Source: DATGXB01 sp035298905
Lineage (GTDB): Bacteria > Cyanobacteriota > Cyanobacteriia > Cyanobacteriales > Nostocaceae
Reading direction: 5' to 3'
Assembly: GCA_035298905.1 (NCBI GenBank)
Contig: DATGXQ010000004.1
Location: 1 to 6,590, forward strand
Length of the DNA stretch: 6,590 bases
The notes beneath the pieces were generated by a model. That model was not told where the DNA came from, did no database searches, and saw nothing but the letters and a program-made list of their open reading frames with translations. Position 1 is the first letter of the stretch. Every line of letters begins with the position of its first letter. The translations under genes and the position numbers were made by a program. This document shows positions 5,778 through 6,590 of the stretch, piece after piece.

Positions 5778-6590
5778 TTAAGCAGCTTTCAGTTTTGAGA
5801 GCATCGACTCTGCACGTCTAGCTGCGACCTTTTCCCAGGTAAACTCTTGAACCCACTGACGCCCCGACGCCCCGAACTTTTGGCGTAAGTCGGGGTTATC
5901 GGCTAACTTACGCAAGGCTTCTACCCAGGCATCCTCCTCATAGGGGGGAAGAACTAAACCATCCATCCCATCTCGGACAACACCACCTGCACCCATTGGT
6001 GACATGAGCATGGGTAAGCCATGTGCCATCGCTTCATAGGTTACAAGGGGACTGCCTTCCTCCAGACTGGGAAAGGCAAACAAGTCAGCTTCGCGATAGG
6101 CAGAGGCATAATTGATACTAAATTCACGGTGAATTACATCAGGACGCGCCAGAAGATCGCGACAGGTTTCGGCAATCGCAGGTTCAATTTGACCAAAAAT
6201 AATCAGTCGTCCCTTTTTAATATTTGCTCGCTCCCAAGCCCGCAAAAGCAAGTGAACTCCTTTTCTGACACCAACAGTGCCCAAAAAAAGAACTGTAAAC
6301 TCATCTGTTGGGGGTTTTTCAGCATGAATCGTCGGAAACCGAGTGGGACACCACCCATAACTGGTTGGGATAATTTTCTCGTCTGGAACTCCGGCTTCCT
6401 GAAACGATTTGATAACTTCTGGACTGCAACCCCAAATGAAATCAATTAGCTTTAATTCAGCCTGCTCTCTCGCTATTTTTTCAGGAGTAATCCAGTGGTC
6501 AGCAGGGATACCCAACCGAGCGTAAGCTTCATCAAGAATCCGTTTAGAATTCCCATTATAAGTATTAATGCGTTCCAGAAAAATGGGTTT
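5778..6590 (-). CDS. Glycosyltransferase family 4, C-terminal ~270 residues (5' end outside window)
   Basis: A minus-strand gene ending at a TAA (5780-5778). The frame is open through to base 6590, reading KPIFLERINTYNGNSKRILD at the edge, so the start is beyond the window; the TTG at 6515 is internal. It is a GT-B fold retaining glycosyltransferase. Visible residues include IWGCSPEVIKSFQEAGVP, the Rossmann start VLFLGTVGVRKGVHLLLRAW (about visible residues 100-119), LIIFGQIEPA, the segment READLFAFPS, and the E-x7-E motif EGSPLVTYE (about 178-186), followed by GLPMLMSPMGAGG and GLVLPPYEEDAWVEALRKLA. The end, FTWEKVAARRAESMLSKL, is also usual for the family. It resembles GT4 enzymes of cell-surface polysaccharide synthesis; donor and acceptor sugars are unknown. 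It runs towards the plus-strand cluster and must be transcribed from a promoter to the right of the window. Confidence 0.88.
   Translation of the reverse strand, partial: KPIFLERINTYNGNSKRILDEAYARLGIPADHWITPEKIAREQAELKLIDFIWGCSPEVIKSFQEAGVPDEKIIPTSYGWCPTRFPTIHAEKPPTDEFTVLFLGTVGVRKGVHLLLRAWERANIKKGRLIIFGQIEPAIAETCRDLLARPDVIHREFSINYASAYREADLFAFPSLEEGSPLVTYEAMAHGLPMLMSPMGAGGVVRDGMDGLVLPPYEEDAWVEALRKLADNPDLRQKFGASGRQWVQEFTWEKVAARRAESMLSKLKAA

Noticed and set aside
6021..6449. A 142-codon plus-strand frame opposite the minus-strand GT4 gene
   Set aside because: It is antisense to a well supported glycosyltransferase with clear GT4 motifs and shows no domain features of its own.

Overview
The window looks like part of an exopolysaccharide or glycan biosynthesis locus from a cyanobacterium, probably a filamentous one. 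Three observations support this: one copy of the HIP1 octamer GCGATCGC (1970-1977), which is typical of cyanobacterial genomes; protein sequences that resemble cyanobacterial families; and several genes without a strong Shine-Dalgarno. The species cannot be named from this sequence.

Layout: the left edge (2-499) is the C-terminal part of a protein resembling cyanobacterial 'cellulose-binding' / glycoside-hydrolase-like proteins. After a 230-base intergenic stretch comes a complete GT4 glycosyltransferase (730-1914). It is followed by a GTG-started fragment with a good Shine-Dalgarno (2019-2285). This fragment looks like the first ~73 codons of a conserved cyanobacterial protein cut off at an AT-rich junction. 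Next is a GT14-type (core-2/I-branching) glycosyltransferase in clearly AT-richer DNA (2378-3334). A less AT-rich module follows: a GT2 rhamnosyltransferase-like enzyme (3536-4570) and two left-handed beta-helix acyltransferases (4612-5193 and 5186-5698) that overlap by 8 bases. A second GT4 glycosyltransferase lies convergently on the minus strand (5778 to beyond 6590). A 9-bp perfect inverted repeat sits in the gap between the convergent genes.

Together the genes would supply sugar transfer (GT4, GT14, GT2, GT4) and O-acetyl (or other acyl) decoration of a surface or secreted polysaccharide. No priming transferase, flippase, polymerase or export gene is visible, so the window is only part of the locus. 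I see no RNA gene, CRISPR array, transposase or attachment site. I do not see a convincingly new system. The most notable points are the truncated gene at a composition boundary next to the GT14 gene, and the overlapping, unequal acyltransferase pair.
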